DNA from: Schizophyllum amplum | Taxonomy: Eukaryota > Basidiomycota > Agaricomycetes > Agaricales > Schizophyllaceae | Direction: 5' to 3' | Assembly: GCA_007026445.1 (NCBI GenBank) | Contig: VDMD01000030.1 | Location: 248,001 to 312,000, forward strand | Length of the DNA stretch: 64,000 nt | Shown here: positions 53,102 to 64,000 of the stretch, piece by piece | Layout: each line of letters starts with the position of its first letter | Position numbering within the stretch: the first letter of the stretch is position 1 | Notes under the pieces: model-generated | Seen by the model: the letters and a program-made list of their open reading frames with translations, nothing else | The model's database searches: none | What the model was told of the DNA's origin: nothing | Made by a program: the position numbers and the translations under genes

Positions 53102-56100
53102 GGCGGTCACCACATCGTATTCGAGGGGCTTCGACGCGGTCGGACACCTTCATCTTCACAGAACGGCGCATCCGACACTTGCACTATGATTGTCCTCTTC
53201 TCTTCCGCGCCCTCGGGCTGCGCTGACTCGCCATTCATCTATGCATTTTCTTCTATTCATTGTTCACCTCTGGTGTTGACATATGTCGTCTACCAGTACA
53301 ATTATGTTGCATTTCATTATCACATTTACTTATAGCATCTCTTTCGCATCTTCCCTTTCCGTCTCATCTTTCCTCTCCATCTCATCCTTCCTCTCTCGCG
53401 CTCTCGCATCTTTCATATATGTCTCGTCTCTCTTCATCGTGACTGCACATATCTTCTCTATTCTCTAGCATACTGACATCCCCCCCATTGTAGCACAGCT
53501 CCCCGTATACCATTGCACTGATACCTGCACTGTATCCTTATGCTTCCCCTTCACATTCAACCTCACCTTCACGAATCACGACAGCTTATGCCTTACGAAT
53601 TCTATGATTCACCAAGTATGCCTTACGAATTTTATGACCCATAATGCCATGTAGACGACGGATGCACGCGTGAAACGATGCCTGGACGATACTCGACCTG
53701 ACATGACTGCTCGACTCGACGATGCCCTATTTATGAGTGCCGGCATTGACGCGCAGACTCTGCTGTACACAATGCACATCTTGTTATACGTCGACTCCCC
53801 TCTGAACGTGAGATTGTACGCAGACTCGGCAGGGGACACAACGAGAACCAAGTGAGATGTATTGGGCCGATGTACTTTTCCGATCGACATTCCTCCAACC
53901 TGTATGAACTACGAGGGCAAGGAGACCGACACATCCGCGGACCGACATTGGTCACACAGTCAACAAAGACAAAGTACAGGGTGACCTCGCGAGACTTGGG
54001 CCGGGCGCAAATATAAGTATGTATTGCTCAAAACCTCAGTCGCACGTCCAAGGTCTCCGTACGGCGGCAAGACAAACTCACACACACTCCGCGACGGCAA
54101 AAGGGATCCCAGCGAAGGAAGCAGCGCTAGTCGACGGACGAGTTCGTAGACCAACGCCGGCACGGTGCAAGCGCACAACATCCTGTCCTTCGGCGCAGAA
54201 TAGCCTGGTTCCTTATCGTCCTCGTCGCTCCGAGATAAAGTTTCTCCAGATACCGTCTACCGCAGCGCGTCGAGAAAAAAGCGTGTGCACCCAGTCAAGG
54301 TGCCAGTTGTCATCCAGAGATGAATGGTCTGAAAAGAAAGAACGGCACCGGCGGCTGCCGAGCCTATCATGATATTCCGCTGAATTGTTGGGTGAGGGGG
54401 TGAATGACCAGTCCAGCGACGAGCGTGAGGAGGGAGCTGCTGATTTGAACGACCAGTACGGCAAGAAAACTACCACCAACGAGGAAAGGGAAAGGATCCG
54501 ACATCGTGTTCTGGGGTACGATCAACAGAAGCAGCGGAGGTGCTCGCCTGCCGCAAGAGAGCAATCGGCGGAGGTATAGGGCTAAGAGTTGCGTTACAAG
54601 GTTGTCGGAGAAGCGTCGGGAAGATAGAGACAGCAAGGCATTTTGCTTAGTTGATCCAGATGAAAGATGGGGGAGAGCAGGGAAGAGCTCGATAGAGCAG
54701 GGTTTCGGATGTCGCAAAGCCGCTTGCGGGTTGTCTGTCGCGGCTGGGCAGCGACAAAGGATATACGTGCAGAAAGCTGAGGTGCTGTCAATGAGGATAC
54801 TAGAGGGGACGCTTGCAACGCACCAAAAGCTCGAACGTTGATTGACCGTTCGCACGAGTACTTCGTTCTGAGCGTAGCCAGAGATTCGAACGAGCCCGTC
54901 GCCGTCTGACGAGCGCTAGAGTCCGCGTAGACATTCAGATAGCTTTTACGAGGGAAGGGTTGACGCTCTCGTCGTCTTCGTCGTCGCCGAGACCATGATG
55001 GTAGGAGACAAGGAGCAGCACGTGCATCCCGATCGAGTGGCGGCGTGAAATATACATTTTGCTCATCGTCCCCCGTGGCTCTGGCAGCGATGAAGGCCAG
55101 GTGAAGGCCTAGAGGGCATTGGCAAGCAGGAGATAATGCCAACAGGTACGATGATTGTCGGAAAGGCCGGGAGCGACGGCGTTTTGCCCAAGGACATGCC
55201 TGAAGGGCTGTTGCCGCACAGTGCGCTAGTATCATGCGGAGCGTCGCCCAAAAACTTTGAGTATACCGAGGTGCGTGATGTCAAGGACGTCGCAGCTCAC
55301 TTATCTCACAAGAATACAGTTCCATAGGTGGATCAATGGGGCATTGGTCGATATGTACTGATCGATGTACAGTCGATGGGCGCTCAGTGCGCGTTCAATG
55401 ACACCTCATCTTGCTCCCGTTATGGGCCTCCACGTCTCTGGTTGGATTATACGAAGGTGCAGTATGCTGAAGATCTTGTGCGCGAAGTCTGCGGGCTTCG
55501 GAAGTAGACCTCAAGTTCAACTTGGAACGTGACCGGCCTTTAGGGAGTAGTAGGGTAACAAGTGAGTCCGCGAGCGCCAGCCCGAAGCTGTGGATGTATC
55601 GCATGTGGACAGGACCTGGTGTGGAAGAATAAGAGATACGTATCTTCGGAGCAAGATGCTGACTGCTCCCCGCATAGCGCAACTCTGATTCGGTAGGCAC
55701 CCAGACATGACTATGCCCACCGGTTCCTAGGCGAAGAAGAAACTACTCCGGGCGCACATGCATATCGTCGGAAAGAGACCTGGAAGGAGCGCCGGTGAGA
55801 TATCTAGATCAACGGTGTACCACGACGCTCACAAGTCTGGTTGTAGTTGCCGCATATATCTCAAGGCTCGCTTCAGATGGGTCGGGCGGAGAACTGCCTC
55901 ATATCGAACGCATATATGTCAGTCTCTGCAGCTTCGGAGAAGGATTCCCCGCGTACGCGAGAGAACGAGGTCGCACCGTCTGTCGGTCGCCAGGCTTGGC
56001 CAAGCCAAGCTATCTTCACGAGTCGTCCGAAGGGGTGGACGAGGAAGACGAGTGGCTTGCTCACCGTGCCATCGCGGTTGCCAAAGACCCAAGATTCGAT

Positions 56101-57292
56101 GCTTAAGTCAGGCGACATCCCTACTGAAAACGCCGAGGGAATCTACCGCTGGAGGCGAATGTTTCGCGCTAGGATAGTTCGCTGCCTCGTCCGACGATGG
56201 TAGGGCTTCTCAGAACTGTATTCCTCGCTCTCATAGACGCGACGACCCATTCCTAAGGATACGGCCAACTAGCAGGACCTGCAGGGAGACGAAGTCAGAA
56301 TCCCAGTCTGTGATACTCGGTCGTACAACCTAGTGCGCGGACCCGCTTCGCTACATGCGACAGGAACTTCACTAACGCACCTGCAGGAGCACTGCGACAC
56401 CGGTACGCGCGCCCCAATTGCGCTGAGGTATCGTTTACGAATCGCGCATATGAATGGACTAGACAAAACGTGAATGCCAATCCGGCGCAGGAATCGAGAT
56501 TCTTCAGGCAAAAGAACAATGGCCGCAGGCTGAGGGGTCCGGGTGCGTATCCGCGTCGCGGGGAGAGCGCCTCGTTGTCTGATATGCCTGCAGGTTATCC
56601 GCTCGGTGGCATTTGGTCTCTAGTAAAGTGAACAGTCAGGCCGTGCAATGCGCCAAGCTCCTGGGCACTCTGGCGCGCAAGGGCGCCAGGCAAATCACGC
56701 GTCCGACGAGTGGCGGCAAGAAAGTTGGTGCTGTGGTGGCAAAGTTCAACAACAATGTTCTGAATGCTTCAAGAGCGCAGAACATACATGAAGTGAGTCT
56801 GCCTCGCTTTTGAACCAGTGCGATAACTCACAATCCTCAGCAAGGGCACCTAGCAATATACACCTACGACGTCACATAAATGGTGCTATTCAAGAGCAGT
56901 TCAGCCGCCAGTATGTGCATGGTCCAGGCGAAGATGCGTGTGACAGTTGAAAGCCAAGCGTTGCGGATGTGTGACCCTCAGAGCAAAGGGAAAACGTGAC
57001 GGCGCGGAGAATCGACTGCATCTCGCAGATTTCCGCTTTCGGAATTAGTTCCGTCTCGCTCTCTCCCACTGCTACCACTACCAGCCACACGCAACTCCAC
57101 ATTCCCGCACAAGCCACCCAGCCTGATCGAAACTACGTGCGTACGCTATGATATTCATTGCGGCAAGAAGCTGGTAGCTGATGACACCTTTATGCAGATC
57201 GTGTTCGAACACAAGAAAGCCACCCGCACTCCATACAATCTTTCTCGTCCCAAACACTCGTATAACCGGTCACAAAAGGACCGTTTCCAAGC
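53102..57292. other. 4.2-kb region without intact gene; start of third copy
   Basis: 53.10-53.65 kb is the conserved 3' flank of the finger gene. From about 54 kb the layout repeats the copy 2 unit in diverged form: a remnant at about 55.0 kb resembles 49.70 kb (strings GTAGGAGACAAG in both), and 57.0-57.1 kb resembles the 51.4-51.5 kb promoter (AAACGTGACGGCG against AAGCGTGACGGCG, and CTCGCTCTCTCCCACTGCTACC against its counterpart). Small open frames, such as 56613-56813, lack recognisable domains. Confidence 0.5.
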
Positions 57293-59756
57293 ATGTCGGG
57301 TCCCAGCACCGCGCCTGACAAGCACTGCCGTGCGGAGCCAGACTTCAGCAACCCTTTAACTACGGCGGGTTCGAGCACCACCTCTCTCCCCGCTGGGCGC
57401 GACCATCCCCCTCTTCACACCCCGCCAGCGCGCGGCCTTTCGGGCATTTCAAGTCCAATGTCTCTTCCACAAATGGTGGCAATTCCTTCTCCAGCAACGA
57501 CCAGGACAACGAGAATGCATCGACTACCACCGCAACGGACGCCTCTCGCGACAAAGGCAAAAACCGCGAGACTTACGAATTTAACGACGAGGTCGACAGC
57601 TCCCTTTGTCTCACTTCCGACACTGCGCAAGTGCAGCTGTTTACTGAGCCCCCTAAGTCAGCCACGCCGATCACTCGTTCTCTACCCCTCGCTGCTCCTC
57701 GCAAACAAACTACCGACTCGCCCTCGATCGACGCACCCATCCCCAGGCAGCCGCTCGTCGATCTACACGCGACCGCCGATGGTTCATACTCCTCCGGAGG
57801 CCCCGCCGCCTGCAGCCTCACAAGCCCGACGGCGCCAACCGTACTGAAACCCGTCCTTCATGTTCCGTTGTCTGTGGCAAAGACTTCCGCCTCCTCCTCG
57901 AGCGCTAACTCGTGCGTTTTTCAACCGCTATATTAGTATCTCTATAGTGTACTGACTTTGTGCGTTGCGCAACAGGAACCCTCTCCCCAACGTGCAAGCT
58001 CGAGTTGATCGATTCGTCGAGTCATCCAACTCCGAGCAGGAACAGGTCCCCAATCCTCTCGACACGCGCTTCATAGACGCGTTGGAAAATGCGCTGTCCG
58101 AAATCAAAGCGTATGAGCGTGAGCAAGCTGGTCGCGAGAATATGCAGAACACGCAGTTAGGGCTTGCATACCCAGAGAATACCCCTGATCATCACCCATC
58201 CGCTCCTTCGTCGAACGTTTTAGGGCATGAAAAGGCAACTGAAGACACTCCCCCTCCATCCACCTGGTACGTCGCCACGCATGAAAATAATATCTACATG
58301 CTAATGAACATCATACAGCAATGCGCCCCAGCCGAAGCCGGCGACGCGAAAAGAATGCAAGCGGAGGCGCTCATTCGATTTAACTGATGCCAATGGAGCT
58401 AGATTGCAAGGCCAGCAGGCTACGCAGCAGCAGCGTCAGAAGCGCCAGCGGCAGATTGTACCGTTGAGCGGCCTTCAGCAAGATCAAGATCAGCAACTCC
58501 GGTTGCCCACCCCGGCGTCTGTATGCCCAACGACGCAGCATCAGCCCGCAATGACACGCTACCAGTCAAGAGCAGCAACGAAACCGGCAGCGACTAATTG
58601 GGCTCAGAGCTCTACGCAGGAGCACTTGCGATACGACGCACCGGCGAGCCATTCCAATGGCTCATCGATGTCTCAGCACGCCGAAAGCGTTCACCTTTGC
58701 GCTCCTGTCGCTCATCAGCCCACTTCCGGCCCCTCGTTGCAAGCTGTCGCTTCTTGCGGGGATCATCGCGCTCATCCTGGACTGCCGAAGGCGTCGTTGT
58801 CCTCCGAGACTCCTCCTGCTGGCCTCTATCAATGGGATTCTCAACGCCAGATATATGTGCCGGTCAACCCACTGGTGCTGCAACAACAGGTCCCCAGACA
58901 GCCTTCCGTTCCCGATCAGCGTCTGTATGCGACTTCGTACGCTAGCGGCACTCAAAACGCTGCTCCTGGCTCATCGGACTACAGCGGATCATACGCCGCT
59001 CCTGGTTCGTCGACTCGCGGCGGCTACTACGCTGTGGGTGGGTATGCTGCTGGCAATTCGTCGACAGCCCCCTCTAGCGCGACTGCGGCATCCGCTCAAC
59101 ACAGTGCGGTGCACCAGAGGCCTTCGATGCAGCACGCGAACGTAACGACCGCGATCCCGTCGGCGCATTCCTATGGCGGCGCTTTGCGAAACTCTACTGC
59201 CCCACAACCGCCTGCGACCGCTTACGACGGTGGCACTAGGCCTGATGGTCAGTCTCAGGGGGCTCCAGCTCAAGGCTATCACAATGCGGCGCCACAGCAT
59301 CCGAGCGCTGTCGTTGGCTCATTATACGCGCCCCCTGCTGCAGGTCCCTCGACACAATGCCATGCAGGGGGGCAGTATCATGTTTTCCACGCTCCCTCGC
59401 ACAGTCTTCCTGTCGCTGGCCCGTCAACGGCTTCGACAGCTGCCGTCATCGCTCTAGCGCCCGCTCCTGTCGCAGCACAGAACAGCAACAGAAAAAGGTG
59501 CATCTGGAAACACGCGTACCTCAACGGCAGCGCTTGCCCGTACCTCTTCGACCTCTCTCCGGGCCAGGACGTGCAGCGACAAATCAAAGATCACTTCGCG
59601 TTCGAGCGGGCGATGTGGGTGACCGGGACGCAGACATACCCATGCTTGTTCGGCGACTGTCTTGGGCACAAGAAAGTCAAGGACGTGACTTTGCGGAAGT
59701 ACATCCTGCAACATATCACGGGCCTTGCGTTGCCGAATGCACCGGATGCCTACTAG
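57293..59756 (+). CDS. CxW double-finger protein, diverged third copy, about 780 aa
   Basis: Function unknown. Exons 57293-57911, 57976-58266, 58319-59756; both introns are phase 2. Exon 1 has the family block NGGNSFSSNDQDNENAS then TDASRDKGKNRETYEF, and exon 3 opens with KECKRRRSFDLTDA, as in the 25.2-kb gene (HCKRRHSFDS). The long exon 3 is Gln/Ser/Ala/Pro-rich with Gly/Tyr-rich repeats (APGSSDYSGSYAAPGSS). It ends with two fingers: CIWKHAYLNGSACPYLFDL..KDHF and CLFGDCLGHKK..RKYILQHI; copies at 25 and 51 kb keep only the first. One base is missing or extra in exon 1 near 57410-57430 (C-run), because the start frame and the conserved block are in different frames. The 3' flank shares GCCCTCGGGC and TTCATCTATGCATTT with copy 2. 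Confidence 0.82.
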
Positions 59757-60564
59757 GGCATCCTGTAGTTCTACGGCTCTACAGATGCGTACGACGGGCC
59801 TCGACGACAGCACCTCCGGAAGACGTCGATCTCCCATCCGTGGCCCTCAGTCGTTCTTCGAATTCGTGCCCTCGGGCGGCGCGGGATTGTAGTTCATCTA
59901 TGCATTTCTTTTTGGCCATCTAGCTCAGCCTGAGATGACCTACATACTAAGTAGTTCTAGTACAACACATATTGCATCTTTCCACATCATACACGTTCTA
60001 ACTTCCTCTCTACCTGTTTCTGCATACATATGCAATAGACGTCCCCAAGCACTTTGAGCTGTGACGCTGAGTGAGGACTGAGCGCTGTGCATGACTGCCA
60101 TGTCAAGTCAGGGGCATCGTCCCCGCGCGTGAATCCGAGTCGTTGACACGCATAGTATAGATACAACACAAGTAAGGGAGCGGTGTACTGCGGGGGGCTG
60201 GGCTATAAAAGCGGTACCAGGGTATACAGCACTATGCAAGAAAGGGTATCCTTGTTAGACGCAGGACTAGGGATGTATACAAGATGAGGGTGTGTATTAC
60301 TTCCTGCTCGGCTGGTACATGAACAACGGACTGCGGGTTGCAGACGGACAGAGGCCAATATAAACAGATGGGCAACAACAGCTTGTACTACATACATGTG
60401 CATGGGCTACAGCTCTAGACAGGGTCAAGGGTATTCATAATGCAAGAAGAAATGATTCTGTAGATGGGGATGCGGGTCGAATCCTGTCATTGTCTGTACA
60501 GCTGTGTCAAGGGTCGAGAAGCCAGTGATCTTACTTGACTGCAGAGCCGCCAAGATAACATCAA
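59757..60564. other. Convergent intergenic region
   Basis: 3' flanks of two finger genes pointing at each other. Apart from the short 3' homology to 53.2 kb at its left end, nothing is recognised. CTATAAAAGC near 60203 is a TATA-like string without a following gene. Confidence 0.5.
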
Positions 60565-62896
60565 CTACTCGGGGCTCGCATGCTCCACGAGGTGCTTTAC
60601 CATACTCTCCTTCTTGAAGCCCTGGTCGGGCTTGGAATGCCTTATGGTACACGGCACCCATTGGCATACCGTCTGGTGTTTCTCCCAGCAATGCTGCTTC
60701 TCATCGCGCCTGAAGTGGTCTCGGACGTGCTGCCTGCGTTCGTTTTCTGGCATCTCCAAGTCGAAGTGCTCGTCGCATTCGAAGTCATGGCCTCCCCAAC
60801 TGCATTTGATGAATCGGCTTCCGGGCGAGTAGGGACCGGGAAACCTCGGTTGTGGTATCGGAGGTATCTCAAGGCGCGTGGACGGTCTGCGAGGCAGATC
60901 AAAGTCTTCTGCTTGGGGTACCGGAGCGGCGGTAGGGACCGGTGGATAGTATGGCGTCGTCTGCCACGAGTATAGCGGCGGTATGAATGCTGCTGGTGCC
61001 GCTGGTTGTGCTGCTGAGGCCATGCCCCAGGACGATGATGCCGTCGCCGATTGACCGCTGACCGACCGCGAGCTAGAGAACGCGTTTGCGTAGGGCGGCT
61101 GGATAGTAGGGGTGTAGGGATGCGTTGACGGGCCCGCGTGCGATTGCGCTGCGTACGACACATTGTTCCAGGGTGTGGTTGTGTAATCAGTCATAAAGGG
61201 CGACTGCGACGCCTCTGGGGTGACACGCGGGTACGACTGAGAAGGCTGCGAGCTCAAGGGGTTTCCCGCCGTGACCGAATCCTGCCTAGGTTCGGATAAG
61301 CTTGCATTCAGTCATCGCATGAAAGATCTTACCTGCACATGTCGTGCACCATCATGCGACTAAGCGCCTCTTGGTGATGTCCGCTGGAGCGCTGCCGCTT
61401 GGACGGTTGGCCCTGTTCGACGCGACCTTGGTCAACATCCAGGTGCTCCGCGAGTTGGCGCTTGTTCTTGCCCTTGACATTCTTCTTCTGTCTGGGCGGA
61501 CGTACTCCAGGTCTGAAAGCAACCCCTTGAGTTTATACAGTAGAAGCAATCGACGGAATGATAAACTTACTGTCTCTTGTGAGCGTCTTGTTTGGAGACT
61601 TCGATGTCGAGAATATTACGGAGGCCAACATCAACACCTGGATCGCGATTTCCAGTGTCGTTGTCGTTGTCTTTCTGGTGGTCGCTTTCATGATCACGAG
61701 GGGAGAAGTCGAGAGACCTCCAGTCGACGTCGTTGCCTTCAGGTGATGCCGGTTGCTCGTCTGCGTCAGGTTGCCTGAGGATGAACCGCATAAGCAGGTC
61801 GTCGCGGTGTGCGGGGTCTTTGAGATCCTTCTCATCCCACTGGAATGGTGGCAGCGCTGGGCCATCCGCATGGCCTCGGGCAGAGGCATCGGAATGTACA
61901 ACAGCCGGTGCAGGCTGGACCTCTGCGCCCTCTGCGCGAACGGGAAGAGGAGCATCCCGACGTGGGGATTCTTCATCGTTAGCAAGCTCAACTTCATTCG
62001 CGTCCCTAGAGATGGTCAATCAACAGCGCAGAATCGACAAGTGACAGGACGCACGTATTCGGAGTTTGTTCGACGGCCTCCGTCGACTCTTGAACAGCAG
62101 TCCGCGCGATGGGCCTGTTGGGCACAATGAATGGGTTGTGCTCGTCCAAGACCGTCTTCGAGCCTTTAAGATTGCCCGTGGCAGTCACTTGGACGTCGTC
62201 GACCCCGTCGACGGCACGGCTAGTCGAATTACCCGCACGCGCAGGCTTGATGGACTCGCGAGCCTTTGCCGCAGATATGGCCCTAGTGGGCGTGGTCGGC
62301 AGACTGAGCGGAGGCCTAATGCTCGAGCGAGACCTGGCAGGTGAAAAGCGATTGCGGAGGAGCGAAGGGTCCCCGCCGAGGGATAGCCCAGGCGAGCGCG
62401 CCAAGCCATGCGTGCCAGTCGCCGAGCTACGCTCAATGGGCGAGTACTCAGGGGATTGCGCGCAGTAGTTGTCTGGCGAATACCCAGTGGGGAAGCGGGG
62501 GTAATTGTCGAAGCTTTCGGCCTCTGCCCAACCGATCGATGCGCCACTACCCAACGGCGGCAAGTTCTCCTGCATCGGTGAGCGAGGAAGAGGCGTGACA
62601 GGCCGGAGGCGGTCGTAGAACGAAGTGTCGTCGTCGTTGGACCCTCGGAAGCCGTCACCCACATCGCCGCCTTTGTCCTCGTTGTGCGTGAACTCGGGAA
62701 CATGCTGCTCAACGTGGCTACCGCCAGCGGCAGCTTCGTCATCTTCATCGTCTTGGGTATCATGGCATGGTTGGGAGGTCGTGAATGTGGCGTTGGGAGC
62801 GCGTGAAGCGGCAGTGAGTTGAGTGGCTGGCTGCTTGATCGTCTTCTTGCCCTTGCGGGTCCGGGAGCTTTTCGTCTTCTTGCTCGACGCCGGCAT
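60565..62896 (-). CDS. CxW double-finger protein, 725 aa
   Basis: Function unknown. Exons on the minus strand: 62896-62055, 62005-61571, 61512-61333, 61285-60565; all three introns are phase 2 and the total is in frame. The N terminus is strongly basic (SSKKTKSSRTRKGKKTIKQ), followed by acidic and Ser/Pro-rich disordered parts. Exon 3 holds a basic, possibly helical segment (RPPRQKKNVKGKNKRQLAEH, then VEQGQPSKRQRSSGHHQEAL) reminiscent of the KRQRQE blocks in the other finger genes. Residues about 643-725 hold two fingers: KCSWGGHDFECDEHFDLEMP with RRQHVRDH, and VCQWVPCTIRHSKPDQG with VKHLVEH. Basic regions plus fingers suggest a DNA-binding nuclear protein; this is inference. The gene is intact. 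Confidence 0.87.
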
Positions 62897-64000
62897 ATCG
62901 AAGACGTTGAAGAGGACCTCTGAGTGATAGTGGTGGATGTATGAGGAAGTTTCTGTTTGTAGCGTGTCGTTCGGAATTGGTGATCCTTGCGCTTTGAGAG
63001 TCGAGTCTGTCGCTGGCGTCGTTCACGATCGTCAGGTCGACCGAATTATGCGCGCAGTGGTAGATTGCGACGCCTGGGTAGGATGGACGTGCTGGGAGGG
63101 ATGTCGTTGACCGATGAAGAAAGCCGAGGAAGGTGGCAGGCGGTAAATTCAGAAGTGGTGGAGCACGTGCGGTGAAATGCAAGACATTCGGCCGGCGTTG
63201 CCGGACGAGGGGCTATTGTTCGACTTGTTTGGCTGTCACGACACCGCGGTGTTTGGTCACAGCCGTCATTGCGCCGCTTGCGCTGGTCCGGATGTAGAAT
63301 CGTGGAAGACGTGGGCTATTCTCGAGGACGTAGGTTTCCTGCAAGGTGCCTGCGATGCGCGAGTCCGTCGATGGCGATGTTTCGGCAGGCTAGTGGGGGG
63401 TGGTGAGTCGCTGTAATGTATGGACGATATGCAGCTTACTTTGCACCCTCACAGGGCTTTATACCGACGACTTTCGCGTTCCGACCTTCTTCGAGTTGAG
63501 CATCGTTCATAGCGAGGTCATGCGCAGGCGATGGCGCTTTGTTCCCAGAACAAAGGCTCGTACCCAAAACGGTCATAAAGCGATTCGCGCGTCAGAAACT
63601 TGGTTTAGGTCGTCTCATTCGCGTTGAGGACCTTCTTGAACCGTACATGCATGTTCACAGCATGTGGACGCCCGCAGAGAACATGAGATAGGGACCCCCG
63701 GCGATCGAAGAGGTCCTGAGGTGGGGTTAGGGTTGGGATTTCGGGCGTTGCACATGTTGTTTGCGCACCAAAGGTTTCTGTAAGTCCCAAATCTCTTGCA
63801 CGGGTCCTGTTTGTTGACCAGATACACCGAGAGATCATGGGTATATGTATCAGCGACGCTGCCTATGTGTGGGGGGTTTTGCGCCTTGATACTAGGTCGG
63901 TTAGCAGACCGTCCGCGCGGGTGGCATGGACACCCCAGCCGTCTTCGGTGCATCACTTGACTCGACATCTTCAGCGCAAGCGGACATACCCTGTCTATTC
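62897..64000. other. Right-end region, no supported gene
   Basis: Contains the promoter of the 62.9-kb gene. Open frames here lack domains or supporting splice partners. A single GGGTTAGGGTTGGG near 63722-63735 resembles telomere-type repeats but is isolated. Confidence 0.45.

Larger units (their letters stand above)
49090..53650. repeat. Segmental duplication, copy 2 (inverted relative to 24.64-29.37 kb)
   Basis: Collinear in reverse with copy 1 over gene, promoter, spacer length (1.7 kb in both) and upstream gene remnant, and through the 3' flank to ATGCCATGTAGACGACGG. Divergence is moderate in the gene and strong in the spacer. Confidence 0.8.

Noticed and set aside
63715..63740. Telomere-like GGGTTAGGGTTGGG
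   Set aside because: Only about two units, surrounded by ordinary sequence; not a telomere.

Overview
The window reads as nuclear DNA of a filamentous basidiomycete, most likely an Agaricomycete. Genes are split by many short GT-AG introns (44-70 nt is typical), several genes sit head to head, F-box/LRR-like genes are frequent, and the housekeeping proteins (Hsp10, Dbp9, NASP/Sim3, SmB, GH47 mannosidase, FKBP12, initiator tRNA-Met) are of fungal type. Nothing supports a specific species. All exon maps were worked out by hand from splice signals and reading-frame continuity.

Left part (1-8.7 kb): the 3' end of an unrecognised gene, glycerol kinase, a secreted RNase T1-type ribonuclease on the minus strand, and a divergent pair, Hsp10 (minus) and the DEAD-box helicase Dbp9 (plus). 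Hsp10 and Dbp9 carry single-base frame breaks that look like sequence or assembly indels. From 8.7 to 27 kb lie two large paralogous genes of unknown function (11.0-14.4 and 22.0-24.3 kb), an F-box gene, a repeat-rich secreted protein, a 1.6-kb inverted-repeat element, and the first of several genes ending in a CxW zinc-finger-like domain (25.2-26.7 kb, minus).

Middle part (27-48.5 kb): NASP-like histone chaperone and SmB head to head; a tandem duplication of the SmB tail plus F-box fragments flanking an APH-fold kinase gene; a Ser/Thr-rich secreted protein with repeated Cys modules; an intact F-box gene; a second type of CxW-finger gene (40.9-42.3 kb); an 11-exon GH47 alpha-mannosidase; FKBP12; and the initiator tRNA-Met.

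Right part (48.5-64 kb): an inverted copy of the 24.6-29.4 kb block with its own CxW-finger gene (51.7-53.1 kb), a diverged third copy in direct orientation (about 54-59.9 kb, gene 57.3-59.8 kb), and a fifth CxW-finger gene on the minus strand (60.6-62.9 kb).

The most interesting feature is this accessory set. Five genes encode disordered, Ser/Pro/Gln-rich proteins with C-terminal fingers of the form C-x-W-x(4-9)-C...H(I/V)...H. Two more genes have a similar layout but a different Cys-rich/HVHD core. In these seven genes all 15 introns I could map lie in phase 2. This suggests common ancestry and an expansion by exon-compatible and segmental duplication. No function can be assigned from the sequence.
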